A stretch of 64,000 nt of DNA from an uncultured Clostridia bacterium (GCA_946542235.1 CAMNKK010000002.1:20301-84300), one strand, 5' to 3'. Counted from the stretch's first letter, positions 12,945 through 21,932 are shown. Notes: generated from the letters alone by a model not told the origin. Numbers and translations are program-made.

Positions 12945-13382
12945 ATGAACAGACTCACAATTATCGGCAATCTGACGCGCGATCCCGAACAGCGGACCAC
13001 TCCTTCCGGGTCTACGGTCTGCACGTTCACCGTGGCGGTCAACCGCCGCGCCCGTCGCGACGCCCAGAACAATCAGCCGGAGGCGGATTTCTTCCGCGTT
13101 TCGGCCTGGAACCAGCTGGGTGAAAACTGCGCCCGCTTCCTGTCCAAGGGACGGAAGGTCGCCGTGGTCGGCCCCGTGAGTGTCCATACCTACCAGGGAA
13201 ACGACGGGCAGACCCGGGCCTCTCTGGAAGTGATGGCCAACGATGTTGAGTTCCTCTCTTCCCGGAATGAGACGGAGGGAGAAGGCGGATATACCGCTCC
13301 TGCGGCTGCCGCTCCCGCGCCTGCCGCGGAGAATGCATCCGCCGGTTTCACTGCGGTGGAAACCGACGAACTGCCCTTTTAA
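12945..13382 (+). CDS. ssb: Single-stranded DNA-binding protein
   Basis: SSB, 145 residues, protecting single-stranded DNA and recruiting replication and repair partners. The OB fold starts with MNRLTIIGNLTRDPE and continues with FTVAVNRR, DFFRVSAWNQLGENC and GRKVAVVGPV. An Ala/Pro linker leads to the conserved acidic tip DELPF that contacts partner proteins. The position between rpsF and rpsR is the usual one. The ribosome binding site GGGAGG is about 9 nt upstream. Confidence 0.97.
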   Translation: MNRLTIIGNLTRDPEQRTTPSGSTVCTFTVAVNRRARRDAQNNQPEADFFRVSAWNQLGENCARFLSKGRKVAVVGPVSVHTYQGNDGQTRASLEVMANDVEFLSSRNETEGEGGYTAPAAAAPAPAAENASAGFTAVETDELPF

Positions 13383-13407
13383 CGCATGAGTAAGGAGGTA
13401 CAGCCCC

Positions 13408-13665
13408 ATGTCTGAAGATCGTGGAGAAAGAAGGCCCCGCCCCCGCGGAGGACGCCGTCCCCGTCGGAAGGTCTGCGCTTTCTGCGTGGATAAGATCGAG
13501 TATATCGATTATAAAGACATCAACCGTCTGCGTCGCTTCACCAATGAGCGCGGCAAGATTCTGCCCCGCCGGATGAGCGGCAACTGCGCAAAACATCAGC
13601 GCCAGCTGAGTGAGGCCATCAAGCGCGCCCGTGCCATCGCCCTGATGCCCTACACTGCGGACTGA
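13408..13665 (+). CDS. rpsR: 30S ribosomal protein S18
   Basis: Ribosomal protein bS18, 85 residues. It has a basic Arg/Pro-rich N-terminus, then CAFC (Cys23, Cys26) and a further Cys in GNCAKHQ, which is the zinc-binding (C+) form of S18. Core motifs are [20 protein letters not shown] and [14 protein letters not shown]. It is last in the rpsF-ssb-rpsR operon, preceded by AAGGAGGT, and closed by a terminator. Confidence 0.97.
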   Translation: MSEDRGERRPRPRGGRRPRRKVCAFCVDKIEYIDYKDINRLRRFTNERGKILPRRMSGNCAKHQRQLSEAIKRARAIALMPYTAD

Positions 13666-13677
13666 GACAGCAACAAG

Positions 13678-13706
13678 GCCGGAGCCATTCTGCTCCGGCT
13701 TTTTTC
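13678..13706 (+). terminator. Terminator of rpsF-ssb-rpsR
   Basis: An 8-bp stem GCCGGAGC/GCTCCGGC with a CATTCT loop and a run of six T. Confidence 0.92.
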
Positions 13707-13742
13707 TGTTTTTCCGGGGCTGCGCATCGCTTGCGCTGCGGC

Positions 13743-13771
13743 TTGCATTTTTTTCATGCGTGGCATATAAT
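13743..13771 (+). promoter_or_regulatory. Promoter of the DegV-family gene
   Basis: TTGCAT (13743-13748), 17-nt spacer, TATAAT (13766-13771), 65 nt before the ATG. Confidence 0.75.
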
Positions 13772-13836
13772 CTCGGTATTCCCGGAACATGCCGGGAATG
13801 GGGAACGGAGTCCTGAGCAGTGGAGGAGGAAATGGG

Positions 13837-14706
13837 ATGGATTACGTGTTTATGATGGACAGCGACAGCGACCTGCCCTTTGACCTGAAAGAAAAATACG
13901 ATATTCCGGTTGTATATATGCCTTACGCCCTGGACGGAAAAGAGTATTTCGACGACCTGGGGCAGACGCTGGACCACAGGAGCTACTATGAACGCATGCG
14001 CAACGGGGCGGTGCCGGTGACCTCCGCGCTGAATGAAGAGACCTATATGGAGTACTTTGAGCCCATCCTGAAGGAAAAGGATCTGCTGTTTGTCGCCTTT
14101 TCCAGCAAGATGAGCTGCACCATCCAGGCGGTATATGCCACAAGGGACCGCCTGCTGAAAAAGTATCCGGAAAGAAAGTTCATTGTGGTGGATACGCTCT
14201 CCATCTCCACCCCTGTGACCCTGCTGGCCCTGAAAGCCCATGAGCTGTACCGGGACGGCGCACCCATTGAGGAAGTGGCCGAATGGCTCGAGAAAAACAA
14301 GCTCCGCGCCCAAGGGTGGTTTACGGTGGATGATCTGAAGTATCTCAAGCGGGGAGGACGCATTTCTCCCACGGCAGCCGCCTTCGGCTCCATGCTGGAT
14401 ATCAAGCCGGTGATTACCGAAGCGCGTGACGGAACCCTGCAGAGCGTGGACAAGGTGAGGGGACGCCGCCGGGCGCTGAACGCGCTGGTGGACCGAATGG
14501 TTGAGAATGAACCTGATCCGGCGGAGAGCATGGTGATCATCCTGCATGCGGATGCGCCGGAGGATGCCAGGGAATTAAAGGAACTGGCCCTGAAGAAGAT
14601 TCCCGATCTTCAGATCCGGATTGACAATATAGGCCCGGTGATCGGTGCCCACTGCGGACCGGGCACGCTGGCCATCACCTTCCTTGGGAAGGAAAGAAAA
14701 ATCTGA
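13837..14706 (+). CDS. DegV family fatty-acid-binding protein
   Basis: A DegV/FakB-like protein of 289 residues. The family binds a fatty acid and presents it to the FakA kinase, feeding exogenous fatty acids into phospholipid synthesis. Seen here: DSDSDLPFDL at the N-terminus (the family SxSDLP motif), TSALNEETY, the fatty-acid pocket region LKYLKRGGRIS, LDIKPVI and the C-terminal GAHCGPGTLAI. ATG 13837 is chosen because GGAGGAGG sits 7 nt upstream; an ATG at 13789 adds 16 implausible residues. It is transcribed alone, between its own promoter and terminator. No fakA is nearby, so the acyl partner cannot be inferred. Confidence 0.88.
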   Translation: MDYVFMMDSDSDLPFDLKEKYDIPVVYMPYALDGKEYFDDLGQTLDHRSYYERMRNGAVPVTSALNEETYMEYFEPILKEKDLLFVAFSSKMSCTIQAVYATRDRLLKKYPERKFIVVDTLSISTPVTLLALKAHELYRDGAPIEEVAEWLEKNKLRAQGWFTVDDLKYLKRGGRISPTAAAFGSMLDIKPVITEARDGTLQSVDKVRGRRRALNALVDRMVENEPDPAESMVIILHADAPEDARELKELALKKIPDLQIRIDNIGPVIGAHCGPGTLAITFLGKERKI

Positions 14707-14716
14707 GATCATACGG

Positions 14717-14751
14717 AAAAGCCCCGAAGCGATTTGCTTCGGAGCTTTTTT
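14717..14751. terminator. Terminator between degV-like gene and convergent membrane gene
   Basis: A 10-bp stem (one mismatch), GCCCCGAAGC/GCTTCGGAGC, flanked by AAAA and TTTTTT, so it may work in both directions. Confidence 0.85.
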
Positions 14752-14803
14752 CACAGATCGGGAGAAAATCCGGAACCGGCGGCCGGACGGCTCTGAACCC
14801 GGG

Positions 14804-15226
14804 CTATGGGCGCAGAAACAGGGAAAGCAGAAGGAAGAGGACGGCGTTGATCAGGTCGGCCAGGCACAGAACAAGGTACCGTTCTTCCCCGTCCAGATTT
14901 TCATAATCGCGGATTTCTTCATCCACAAAATCAATCATGTCCCCCCGGCCGCGGGCTGGGCGCTTCCGATCGATTTTGGAACGCAGCCAGTCCAGCCGGG
15001 GAAGCTTCAGGCCGTCCATCTGCAGATGGCTGAGCCAGGCGCCGGTAAGGCAGATCAGAGCGTAAACAGCCATGAAGGCAGCCCGGAGATCCCGCCCTCC
15101 CGAGCGGGAGACCAGGAAAGCAACAAACAGCGTCAGGAAGAGGCCCCAGATCAGCCGGGTGAAGGCTCGGTGGATCAGCGGCCGGACAAGCTCCCTGCTC
15201 CATATTTTGCGGAAACGCTTCAGCAT
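14804..15226 (-). CDS. Small membrane protein of unknown function
   Basis: A 140-residue protein with a basic N-terminus, two hydrophobic segments (about residues 27-42 and 50-68) and a C-terminal hydrophobic helix (about 122-138). The middle is charged and acidic (DFVDEEIRDYENLDGEERY). I recognise no family. ATG 15226 is preceded by GGGGGGA at 7 nt, whereas an in-frame TTG at 15232 is less likely. It is transcribed alone, towards the degV-like gene and away from the first peptide-transport operon. Confidence 0.6.
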   Translation of the reverse strand: MLKRFRKIWSRELVRPLIHRAFTRLIWGLFLTLFVAFLVSRSGGRDLRAAFMAVYALICLTGAWLSHLQMDGLKLPRLDWLRSKIDRKRPARGRGDMIDFVDEEIRDYENLDGEERYLVLCLADLINAVLFLLLSLFLRP

Positions 15227-15524
15227 GTACAATCCCCCCGAAGAACAGCGTGGATAATCCGGACAGACGACCGCCGGATCCGGAAGCCGGACAAAAAACT
15301 GCAGAAAGACAAATACGACAGAGAAAACGGAAAATCCTGTGTCCGCTGATGAAAACGCATCCGTGCTCCGGCTCCGGAGGAATATATTTCATCAGAGACG
15401 GAAATTGTTTTTTTGCTGTATTTATGCTTTTCAAACGGGGCTGAAACAGGGTATAATCCAACCATCTGCCGAAGGCAGCGCGGATTCTCTCCGCAAAACA
15501 ACATAATAAGGAGGATAACCCAAG
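15227..15524. other. Divergent intergenic region upstream of oppA1
   Basis: About 300 nt between the small membrane gene (minus) and oppA1 (plus). It holds the oppA1 promoter candidate near its right end, T-rich stretches around 15405-15430 and the AAGGAGGA ribosome binding site before 15525. I see no riboswitch-like or tRNA-like structure. Confidence 0.6.
15429..15457 (+). promoter_or_regulatory. Probable promoter of the first peptide-transport operon
   Basis: A perfect TATAAT at 15452-15457 with a weak -35 (TTTCAA, 15429-15434) at 17 nt. It lies about 70 nt before the oppA1 start. The weak -35 may mean that an activator is needed. Confidence 0.6.
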
Positions 15525-17435
15525 ATGAAAAAGTTTCTCGCTCTGGTGATGGCGCTGTGCATGGTTCTGGGCATGGCTTCATTTGCAAGCGCTGATGAGA
15601 TTAAGAATCTCAACACCTACGAGACTCAGGCCCGTGAGCTGGAAACCTGGAACATTCACTATTCCCAGGCAGCGGCTGATCTGAACGTGCTGACCAACTG
15701 CTTTGACGGCCTGCTGACCAACGACAACCACGGCAACCTGAAGCCTAACGCGGCTGCTTCCTACGGAACGGAAGACGGCGGCAAGACCTGGACCTTCACC
15801 CTGAACGAAGGAATGAAGTGGATCAACAAGGACGGCGAGGTCCAGGCGGATGTTGTCGCGCAGGACTGGGCGACCGGTCTGGAATGGGTTCTGAACTACG
15901 CGAAGAACGACTCCTACAACTCCTCCATGCCCATGGAAATGATCGCCGGCGCTGAGGAGTATTACAACTACACCAAGGAGCTGACCGAGACGGAAGGCAC
16001 CGAGGCCGCGTTCGCCCTGACCGCGGACGAGGGTTCCAAGTTCGCCGAGACCGTCGGCATCCAGATTCCGGATGAGAAGACCATCGTGTACACCTGCGTG
16101 GACGCGCTGCCCTACTTCGCTTCCGTGGCGACCTACAACTGCCTGTATCCCCTGAGCGCCGAGCTGATCGAGGAAGTCGGCGTGCAGGGCTACCGCGACA
16201 TCACCTGGGAGGACATGTGGTACAACGGCGCCTATACCGTGACCTACTTCGAGAACCTCAACCAGAAGGTGCTGACCGCGGCCCCCAACTACTGGAACGC
16301 GGAGAACGTGAAGCGGTTTGACACCGTGACCATCAAGATGGTCGAGTCCACCGCCAACGCCTATCAGCTGTATCTGGCCGGCGAGCTGGATCACGTGAGC
16401 CTGGATCAGGCGACCCTGCAGGAAATCTACAATGACGATGCCAACCCCAACAAGGCCAAGCTGGTGGAAGCCCGGCCGACCAAGTACTCCTATCAGATGC
16501 ATCTGGTGTACAGCAAGAACAAGGAAGACGACACGCCCGACGACAACTGGAACACCGCCGTGGCCAACGAGAACTTCCGCAAGAGCCTGTACTACGGCCT
16601 GGATCTGACCAACTATCTGGCCCGGACCAACTCCATCAACCCCCAGAAGTGCCAGAACTACGTCTACACCGGCAACGGCGTGGCCTTCACCTCCGACGGC
16701 AAGGACTACACCGAGCTGGTCCGCAAGGAGATCGGTCTGGAATACGACGCCGAGAAGTACAACCGCTATGACCCCGATAAGGCCGCCGAATACAAGGCCA
16801 AGGCCATTGAAGAGCTGACCGCCAAGGGCGTCACCTTCCCCGTGGAAGTGGACTACTACATCATGGGCAACAACACCACCGCCGCCGAGACGGCCAAGGT
16901 GCTGGAGAATATCTTCGCGGAAGGACTGGGCGAGGACTATGTGAAGCTGGTCACCAAGACCTACATCTCCTCCCTGGCCAACGAAGTGCGCAAACCCCGC
17001 TATGCTTCGATCTTCATCAATGGCTGGGGCGCCGACTTCGCTGACCCGATCAACTTCCTGGGCCAGGAGACCTATGATGACACTGCCGCGTATTACTCCA
17101 ACGCGTACAGCATGATCAATGACGCCAAGGACGAAGATCTGATCGCTGCCTACAAGGAATTCACCGATCTGACCGTTGCGGCCAAGGCCATCACCGATGA
17201 CATTGATGCCCGTTACGCGGCCTTCGCCAAGGCGGAAGCCTGCTTCCTGGGACACTGCCTGACCATCCCCATGAGCTATGAGGTGGCCTGGGAGCTGACC
17301 AAGATCAACAACTACAGCAAGGTGTACAGCGCCTACGGCATGCAGGCCTACCGTTATGTGGACTGGGAGACCAATACTGACGGCTACACCACCGAAGACA
17401 TGGAAGCCTTTGCGGCTGCCTACGCTGCGGAATAA
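15525..17435 (+). CDS. Oligopeptide ABC transporter substrate-binding protein (SBP family 5), operon 1
   Basis: An exported solute-binding protein of the OppA/DppA family (636 residues) that would capture peptides outside the cell for the permeases encoded next. It has a signal peptide (KKFLALVMALCMVLGM) with a signal-peptidase-I-like site at FASA-DE. There is no proper lipobox Cys, which is unusual for a Gram-positive binding protein. Family landmarks in canonical order are CFDGLL, the WTFTLNEGMKW segment, NPQKC, WGADFADPINFL near residue 505 and the C-terminal RYAAFAKAEACFLG...TIPM segment. A terminator-like hairpin follows directly. The ligand class is inferred from the family and neighbours. 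Confidence 0.9.
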   Translation: MKKFLALVMALCMVLGMASFASADEIKNLNTYETQARELETWNIHYSQAAADLNVLTNCFDGLLTNDNHGNLKPNAAASYGTEDGGKTWTFTLNEGMKWINKDGEVQADVVAQDWATGLEWVLNYAKNDSYNSSMPMEMIAGAEEYYNYTKELTETEGTEAAFALTADEGSKFAETVGIQIPDEKTIVYTCVDALPYFASVATYNCLYPLSAELIEEVGVQGYRDITWEDMWYNGAYTVTYFENLNQKVLTAAPNYWNAENVKRFDTVTIKMVESTANAYQLYLAGELDHVSLDQATLQEIYNDDANPNKAKLVEARPTKYSYQMHLVYSKNKEDDTPDDNWNTAVANENFRKSLYYGLDLTNYLARTNSINPQKCQNYVYTGNGVAFTSDGKDYTELVRKEIGLEYDAEKYNRYDPDKAAEYKAKAIEELTAKGVTFPVEVDYYIMGNNTTAAETAKVLENIFAEGLGEDYVKLVTKTYISSLANEVRKPRYASIFINGWGADFADPINFLGQETYDDTAAYYSNAYSMINDAKDEDLIAAYKEFTDLTVAAKAITDDIDARYAAFAKAEACFLGHCLTIPMSYEVAWELTKINNYSKVYSAYGMQAYRYVDWETNTDGYTTEDMEAFAAAYAAE

Positions 17436-17468
17436 TCCGATGACGGATTGCTGAGAACCCGTTTTTCC

Positions 17469-17507
17469 GGGGTAGTTCCTTCTTCGGAGGAACTACCCCT
17501 CTTTTTC
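17469..17507 (+). terminator. Intra-operon terminator between oppA1 and oppB1
   Basis: A perfect 12-bp stem GGGGTAGTTCCT/AGGAACTACCCC with a TCTTCGG loop, then TCTTTTTC. It probably gives partial termination so that the binding protein is made in excess over the membrane components, or it protects the oppA1 transcript's 3' end. Confidence 0.85.
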
Positions 17508-17589
17508 TTCCTGTGAGGATGATCCCGGTTCCCGGGAGCCGCCGGAACCCGGGATCATTCCCAGGGAAATGATTGGAGGAGGAACAGGC

Positions 17590-18765
17590 ATGGCCAAATA
17601 CATTCTGAAAAGGCTTTTCCAGTCCCTGATTACGGTGCTGCTGGTCGTCAGCGTGGTATTCATTCTGCTGCGGATGATGCCCTCTGACTACTTCTTCACC
17701 GAGGATGAGCTGATGAAGTTCACCGAGGTTCAGAAGAACGCGAAGCTGGAACGGCTGGGAATCATGGCGATGTGTCCGGAATGCCACGGCAGCGGGAAGA
17801 CGGGAGAAGAGGCCTGCGGGCACTGCCATGGAGAGGGATATGTGAACCGGAGCGTTTTCGCCCAGCTGGGAGATTTCTTCTATGAAATGCTGGAGATGCG
17901 CGCCTACAACGCAAAGGGAAAGGAAGTTAAAACCGTTACGCCCGTGCCGCTGTGGACCTATCTGCGCCAGCAGGGCGCGGGAGAGGATCCCTTCAACGGC
18001 ACGCTGAAGGATGGCTACAGGGTGAAGTTGGCCTTCAACCTGGGAAAGAGCATCCGCCTGGAAAAAGGCCAGTATGTGACGGACGTCATCAGCAACAAGA
18101 TGGGAGTATCCATGGAGATCGGACTGATTTCCCTGGCGATTTCTCTCGTGCTGGGCGTCGTGTTCGGCGTGGCGCAGGCTCACTACAAGGGAGGAGCCTT
18201 CGATCACATCGGCACCGGATTCACGGTGGTGGTCAATGCGGTGCCGCATCTGGTCATCTATACCATCATCATGATCGCGGGCAGCAGCCTGTTCGGTCTG
18301 CCTATGCGGTATGACGCGACGGCGGCCAATCCGACGCTGACCAAGATCCTTCCCATCGTCTGCCTGTCCGTAGCTTCCACCGCCGGATACATGCTGTGGA
18401 CCCGCCGGTACATGGTGGACGAGCTGAACAAGGATTACATCCGACTGGCGAAGCTGAAGGGACTGAGCACCCGGAAGGTCATGTTCCGGCATGTGCTGAA
18501 AAACGCGTTCGTGCCGCTGGCGCAGTATCTGCCCTATTCCATCCTGCTGACGGTCGGCGGCAGCCTGCTGGTGGAAACCTTCTTCTCCGTACCCGGCATG
18601 GGTCCGGAGCTCACCAAGGCGATTGGCCGGTATGACCTGAATCTGGTTCAGGGCATCGTCCTGCTGTATGCGACCATGGGTATTCTGGGCGTGTTCCTGG
18701 GCGACCTGCTGATGACTGTGATTGATCCCCGGATTAAGCTGACAGGGAAGGGAGATGTGCGCTGA
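17590..18765 (+). CDS. Peptide ABC transporter permease OppB with DnaJ-like zinc motif in an outer loop, operon 1
   Basis: A 391-residue permease of the DppB/OppB family. The first transmembrane helix is at about residues 10-30, and the conserved permease core starts near residue 170 and contains the ATPase-coupling loop (DYIRLAKLKGLSTRKVMFRHVLKNA). Between them lies a loop of about 140 residues, outside the cytoplasm by the positive-inside rule. In it sit CPECHGSG (Cys62, Cys65) and CGHCHGEG (Cys76, Cys79), two copies of the CxxCxGxG motif typical of the DnaJ zinc domain. I know of no such insertion in this family. ATG 17590 has GGAGGAGG about 8 nt upstream; ATG 17569 is less likely. Its stop overlaps the next start (TGATG). 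Confidence 0.9.
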   Translation: MAKYILKRLFQSLITVLLVVSVVFILLRMMPSDYFFTEDELMKFTEVQKNAKLERLGIMAMCPECHGSGKTGEEACGHCHGEGYVNRSVFAQLGDFFYEMLEMRAYNAKGKEVKTVTPVPLWTYLRQQGAGEDPFNGTLKDGYRVKLAFNLGKSIRLEKGQYVTDVISNKMGVSMEIGLISLAISLVLGVVFGVAQAHYKGGAFDHIGTGFTVVVNAVPHLVIYTIIMIAGSSLFGLPMRYDATAANPTLTKILPIVCLSVASTAGYMLWTRRYMVDELNKDYIRLAKLKGLSTRKVMFRHVLKNAFVPLAQYLPYSILLTVGGSLLVETFFSVPGMGPELTKAIGRYDLNLVQGIVLLYATMGILGVFLGDLLMTVIDPRIKLTGKGDVR

Positions 18766-19814
18766 TGGCAACGAAACGACAAAAGACCGTACAGGAGCTG
18801 GAAGCTCCGGTCGTGGACCTGACCGCGGACAAGAAGGCCGTCGAGGCGGACAACAAGAGCGAGCGGCCCATGGGGCGGGAATATCCCAAGTCCCGGCGTA
18901 CCATGCCGGAGAAGCAGCTGTTCGAATTCGCGGAATACAAGGCGCAGGAAGCGGAAAAAATCGGATACTCCAACTACTCCTACTGGAAGAGCGTCTGGGC
19001 CAACTTTATCAAGAACCGCCCGGCACTGATCATGTCCGTCATTTTTATCCTGCTGTTTATTTTCACCTTTGTGGCCTCCGCCATCGGCAAGTATGACATC
19101 AATATGGCGCCGGATCCGCTGAACCGGGCTTTCATTGAGCCCAACGGGGAATACTGGTTCGGCACCAACGCCATCGGGCAGGATTACTGGGCGCAGGTCT
19201 GGTATGCCACCCGGGCTTCCATCCTGCTGGCGGTGCTGGTCTCCCTGGGGCAGATTCTTGCCGGTGTGATCATCGGGCTGATCTGGGGATATGTGCGGAA
19301 GCTGGACAGGTTTTTCACGGAGCTGTACAACCTGATCGACAACATCCCGACTATTATCTATATGACCCTGATCGCCCTGATGGTGGGCAAGAGCATGGTG
19401 ACCATGGGCGTGACCATGGTGGCCTTCGGATGGCTGGCCACGGCGCGCAACGTCCGGAATCTCGTGTTCATGTACCGGGACCGGGAGTACAACCTGGCCT
19501 CCCGCTGCCTGGGCACGGGGCTGTGGCGGATCCTGTTCCGGAATATTTTCCCGTATCTGATTTCCGTGATCATTCTGCGGATGGCGCTGGCGATCCCCAG
19601 CACCATCGCCTATGAGACGACGCTGACCTATCTGGGCCTGATGGATATCACCAAGCCCAGCCTGGGCATGCTGCTTTCCGCCGCGCGGGCCATCTTCCCC
19701 CGGGCGTCCTACACGCTGCTGTTCCCGGCCATCATCGTCTCCATTATCACGATCACCTTCTACCTGGTGGGCAACGCGTTTTCCGACGCGTGCGACCCGC
19801 GGAACCATGTGTAA
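18765..19814 (+). CDS. Peptide ABC transporter permease OppC, operon 1
   Basis: A 349-residue permease of the DppC/OppC family. It has a long hydrophilic, charged N-terminal extension (about 85 residues, cytoplasmic by prediction), then a first helix (IMSVIFILLFIFTFVASAIG) and FGTNAIGQDYWAQVWYATR, which matches the family's GTD..GRD motif. The core has further helices and the coupling loop with YRDREYNLASRCLGTG. The start overlaps the oppB1 stop by one base, showing translational coupling. It pairs with the OppB-like protein to form the membrane channel. The extended N-terminus is longer than usual. Confidence 0.9.
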   Translation: MATKRQKTVQELEAPVVDLTADKKAVEADNKSERPMGREYPKSRRTMPEKQLFEFAEYKAQEAEKIGYSNYSYWKSVWANFIKNRPALIMSVIFILLFIFTFVASAIGKYDINMAPDPLNRAFIEPNGEYWFGTNAIGQDYWAQVWYATRASILLAVLVSLGQILAGVIIGLIWGYVRKLDRFFTELYNLIDNIPTIIYMTLIALMVGKSMVTMGVTMVAFGWLATARNVRNLVFMYRDREYNLASRCLGTGLWRILFRNIFPYLISVIILRMALAIPSTIAYETTLTYLGLMDITKPSLGMLLSAARAIFPRASYTLLFPAIIVSIITITFYLVGNAFSDACDPRNHV

Positions 19815-19829
19815 GGAAGGAGGAGCCCC

Positions 19830-21923
19830 ATGAGCGAAACGAGTGAAAAAATCAGCGGACGCATGCGGGAAGGGATCGAACAGATCCGCGGTGTCGATTT
19901 TGATGAGCGGGCCCGGGCCATTCTGAGCCAGGAGCCCCTGCTGAGCGCCCAGGAGGTGGAGGTGACCTTCAGCCTGCGGGGGAACAAGCTGACCGCCATC
20001 CGGAGGACCTCCCTGGATCTTTATGAGGGGGAAACGCTGGCGATCGTCGGCGAGAGCGGATCCGGCAAGAGCGTGTTTACCAAATGCTTTGTCGGAATGC
20101 TGGACAAGAACGGATCCATCACCCACGGCTCCATCATGTACAACGGACAGGATCTGACCAAGCTGACCGAGAAGGAATGGCTGAAGATCCGCGGCCGGAA
20201 AATTGCCATGGTGACCCAGGACCCCATGACCAGCCTGAACCCCCTGAAAACCGTGGGATGGCAGATTCAGGAAGCGGTTGAACTGCATCAGGGGCTGAAG
20301 GGAAAGGCTGCGAAGGAAGAGACGCTGCGCATTCTGGAGGCTGTCGGCATCCCGGATCCGGCCCGGCGCTACAAGCAGTATCCTCACGAATTCTCCGGCG
20401 GCATGCGGCAGCGCGTCGTCATTGCCATCGCCGTGGCCTGCAAGCCGCAGATTCTGATCTGCGACGAACCGACCACCGCCCTGGACGTGACCATTCAGGC
20501 GCAGATTCTGGACCTGATCCGGAGACTCCAGAAGGAACAGAACATGACCATCATCTATATCACCCATGATTTGGGGGTGGTGGCCAACGTCGCGGACCGG
20601 GTCGCGGTCATGTATGCCGGACAGATTATCGAAGTGGGGATGTGCAACGAAGTTTTCTTTGATCCCTGGCATCCCTATACCTGGGCGCTGCTGCAGGCGC
20701 TTCCGCAGCTGGGCGTCAAGGGAGAAAAGCTGCCCGCCATCGACGGAACGCCCCCCAACCTGTTCAACGAGATTCAGGGAGACGCCTTTGCACCCCGGAA
20801 CAAGAAGGCGCTGAACATAGACTTTCTGGAAGAGCCGCCCATGTACGAGGTGACCAGCACGCACATGGTCAAGGCCTGGCTGCGGGATCCCCGGGCCCCG
20901 AAGGTGGAGCAGCCCACAGCCATCGCCAGGCTGGCGGAGACGAGGCAAGAGACGGGTACAGACCCCGATGCGTACCATCCGCACCTGGATCCGAACCGGG
21001 AAACCCTGATCGAAGTCAAAAACATGCAGGTGACCTTCGGAAGCGGCCGGCACAAGTTTGTGGCGGTGGATGACGTCAACTTCGAAATCTACAAGGGAGA
21101 AACATTCTCCCTGGTGGGCGAGTCCGGATCCGGAAAAACCACGATCGGACGGGCGATTGTCAGGATCAATCCGATCACCGGCGGCGAGGTGCGTTTCAAG
21201 GGAGAGCGCATCAGCGGCAAGATCAGCCGGGAACTGGACACGAAGGTAATCCGCTCCATGCAGATGATTTTCCAGGACCCCATGGCCTCCCTGAACGAGC
21301 GGGCGAAGGTGGACTACATCGTATCGGAAGGACTGATGAACTTCCACCTGTATGAGAATGAGCACGACCGGCAGGACAAGGTGCAGGAGGCGCTCCGGGA
21401 AGTAGGCCTGCTTCCGGAATTTTCCAGCCGGTTCCCCCACGAGTTCTCCGGCGGGCAGCGGCAGCGCATCGGCATTGCCCGCAGCCTGATCATGCAGCCG
21501 GAATTCATTGTGGCGGACGAGCCCATTTCCGCGCTGGATGTATCCATCCGGGCCCAGGTGCTGAACCTGCTGAACGACATGAAGAAAAAGCGCGGGCTGA
21601 CCTATCTGTTCATTGCGCATGACCTGTCCGTCGTCCGGTTTATCTCGGACCGGATCGCCGTCATTCACAAGGGCAGAATCTTGGAACTGGCGGAGGCGGA
21701 GGAGCTGTTCTTCCGGCCCATGCATCCCTATACCAAGGCCTTGCTTTCCGCCGTACCGAATCCGAACCCCTATCTGGAGCGGAGCAAAAAGCTGTTGGTC
21801 TACGATCCCTCCATCCACGATTATTCCTCCGAGAAGCCAAAGTGGGCCGAGCTGATTCCGGGCCATTTTGTCTACGGAAACGAGCGGGAGCTGGACGGTT
21901 ACCGGAAGGAATTCAACCTGTAA
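19830..21923 (+). CDS. Fused OppD-OppF peptide transporter ATPase, operon 1
   Basis: One 697-residue polypeptide carrying both nucleotide-binding domains of a peptide importer. Domain 1 (about 38-345) has Walker A GESGSGKS (74-81), Q-loop TQD (about 130), signature FSGGM (188-192) and Walker B LICDE (209-213). Domain 2 (about 393-690) has Walker A GESGSGKT (430-437), signature FSGGQ (539-543) and Walker B VADE. Each is followed by the OppD/OppF C-terminal region (HPYT). A linker of about 40 residues joins them. The C-terminal region of domain 1 lacks the Cys cluster found in many OppD proteins. AAGGAGGAG precedes the ATG. It ends the operon at a very strong terminator. Confidence 0.92.
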   Translation: MSETSEKISGRMREGIEQIRGVDFDERARAILSQEPLLSAQEVEVTFSLRGNKLTAIRRTSLDLYEGETLAIVGESGSGKSVFTKCFVGMLDKNGSITHGSIMYNGQDLTKLTEKEWLKIRGRKIAMVTQDPMTSLNPLKTVGWQIQEAVELHQGLKGKAAKEETLRILEAVGIPDPARRYKQYPHEFSGGMRQRVVIAIAVACKPQILICDEPTTALDVTIQAQILDLIRRLQKEQNMTIIYITHDLGVVANVADRVAVMYAGQIIEVGMCNEVFFDPWHPYTWALLQALPQLGVKGEKLPAIDGTPPNLFNEIQGDAFAPRNKKALNIDFLEEPPMYEVTSTHMVKAWLRDPRAPKVEQPTAIARLAETRQETGTDPDAYHPHLDPNRETLIEVKNMQVTFGSGRHKFVAVDDVNFEIYKGETFSLVGESGSGKTTIGRAIVRINPITGGEVRFKGERISGKISRELDTKVIRSMQMIFQDPMASLNERAKVDYIVSEGLMNFHLYENEHDRQDKVQEALREVGLLPEFSSRFPHEFSGGQRQRIGIARSLIMQPEFIVADEPISALDVSIRAQVLNLLNDMKKKRGLTYLFIAHDLSVVRFISDRIAVIHKGRILELAEAEELFFRPMHPYTKALLSAVPNPNPYLERSKKLLVYDPSIHDYSSEKPKWAELIPGHFVYGNERELDGYRKEFNL

Positions 21924-21932
21924 AAAAAGAAG

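Noticed and set aside
14645-15349. Plus-strand open frame of 234 codons in the degV/oppA1 interval.
   Set aside because: It crosses the degV-like terminator and is antisense to the small membrane gene, which has a good ribosome binding site and clear hydrophobic segments.
17773-17838. Two CXXCH motifs in OppB read as c-type haem sites.
   Set aside because: The glycines after each motif (CHGSG, CHGEG) and the short spacing fit the DnaJ zinc domain much better. No cytochrome maturation genes are near.
18648-21866. Minus-strand open frame of about 1070 codons across oppC1 and oppDF1.
   Set aside because: Antisense shadow of transporter genes with intact Walker motifs; no ribosome binding site or recognisable protein. 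The same holds for 15579-17255, 22856-25183, 27946-29979, 29933-32743 and 60773-63430.
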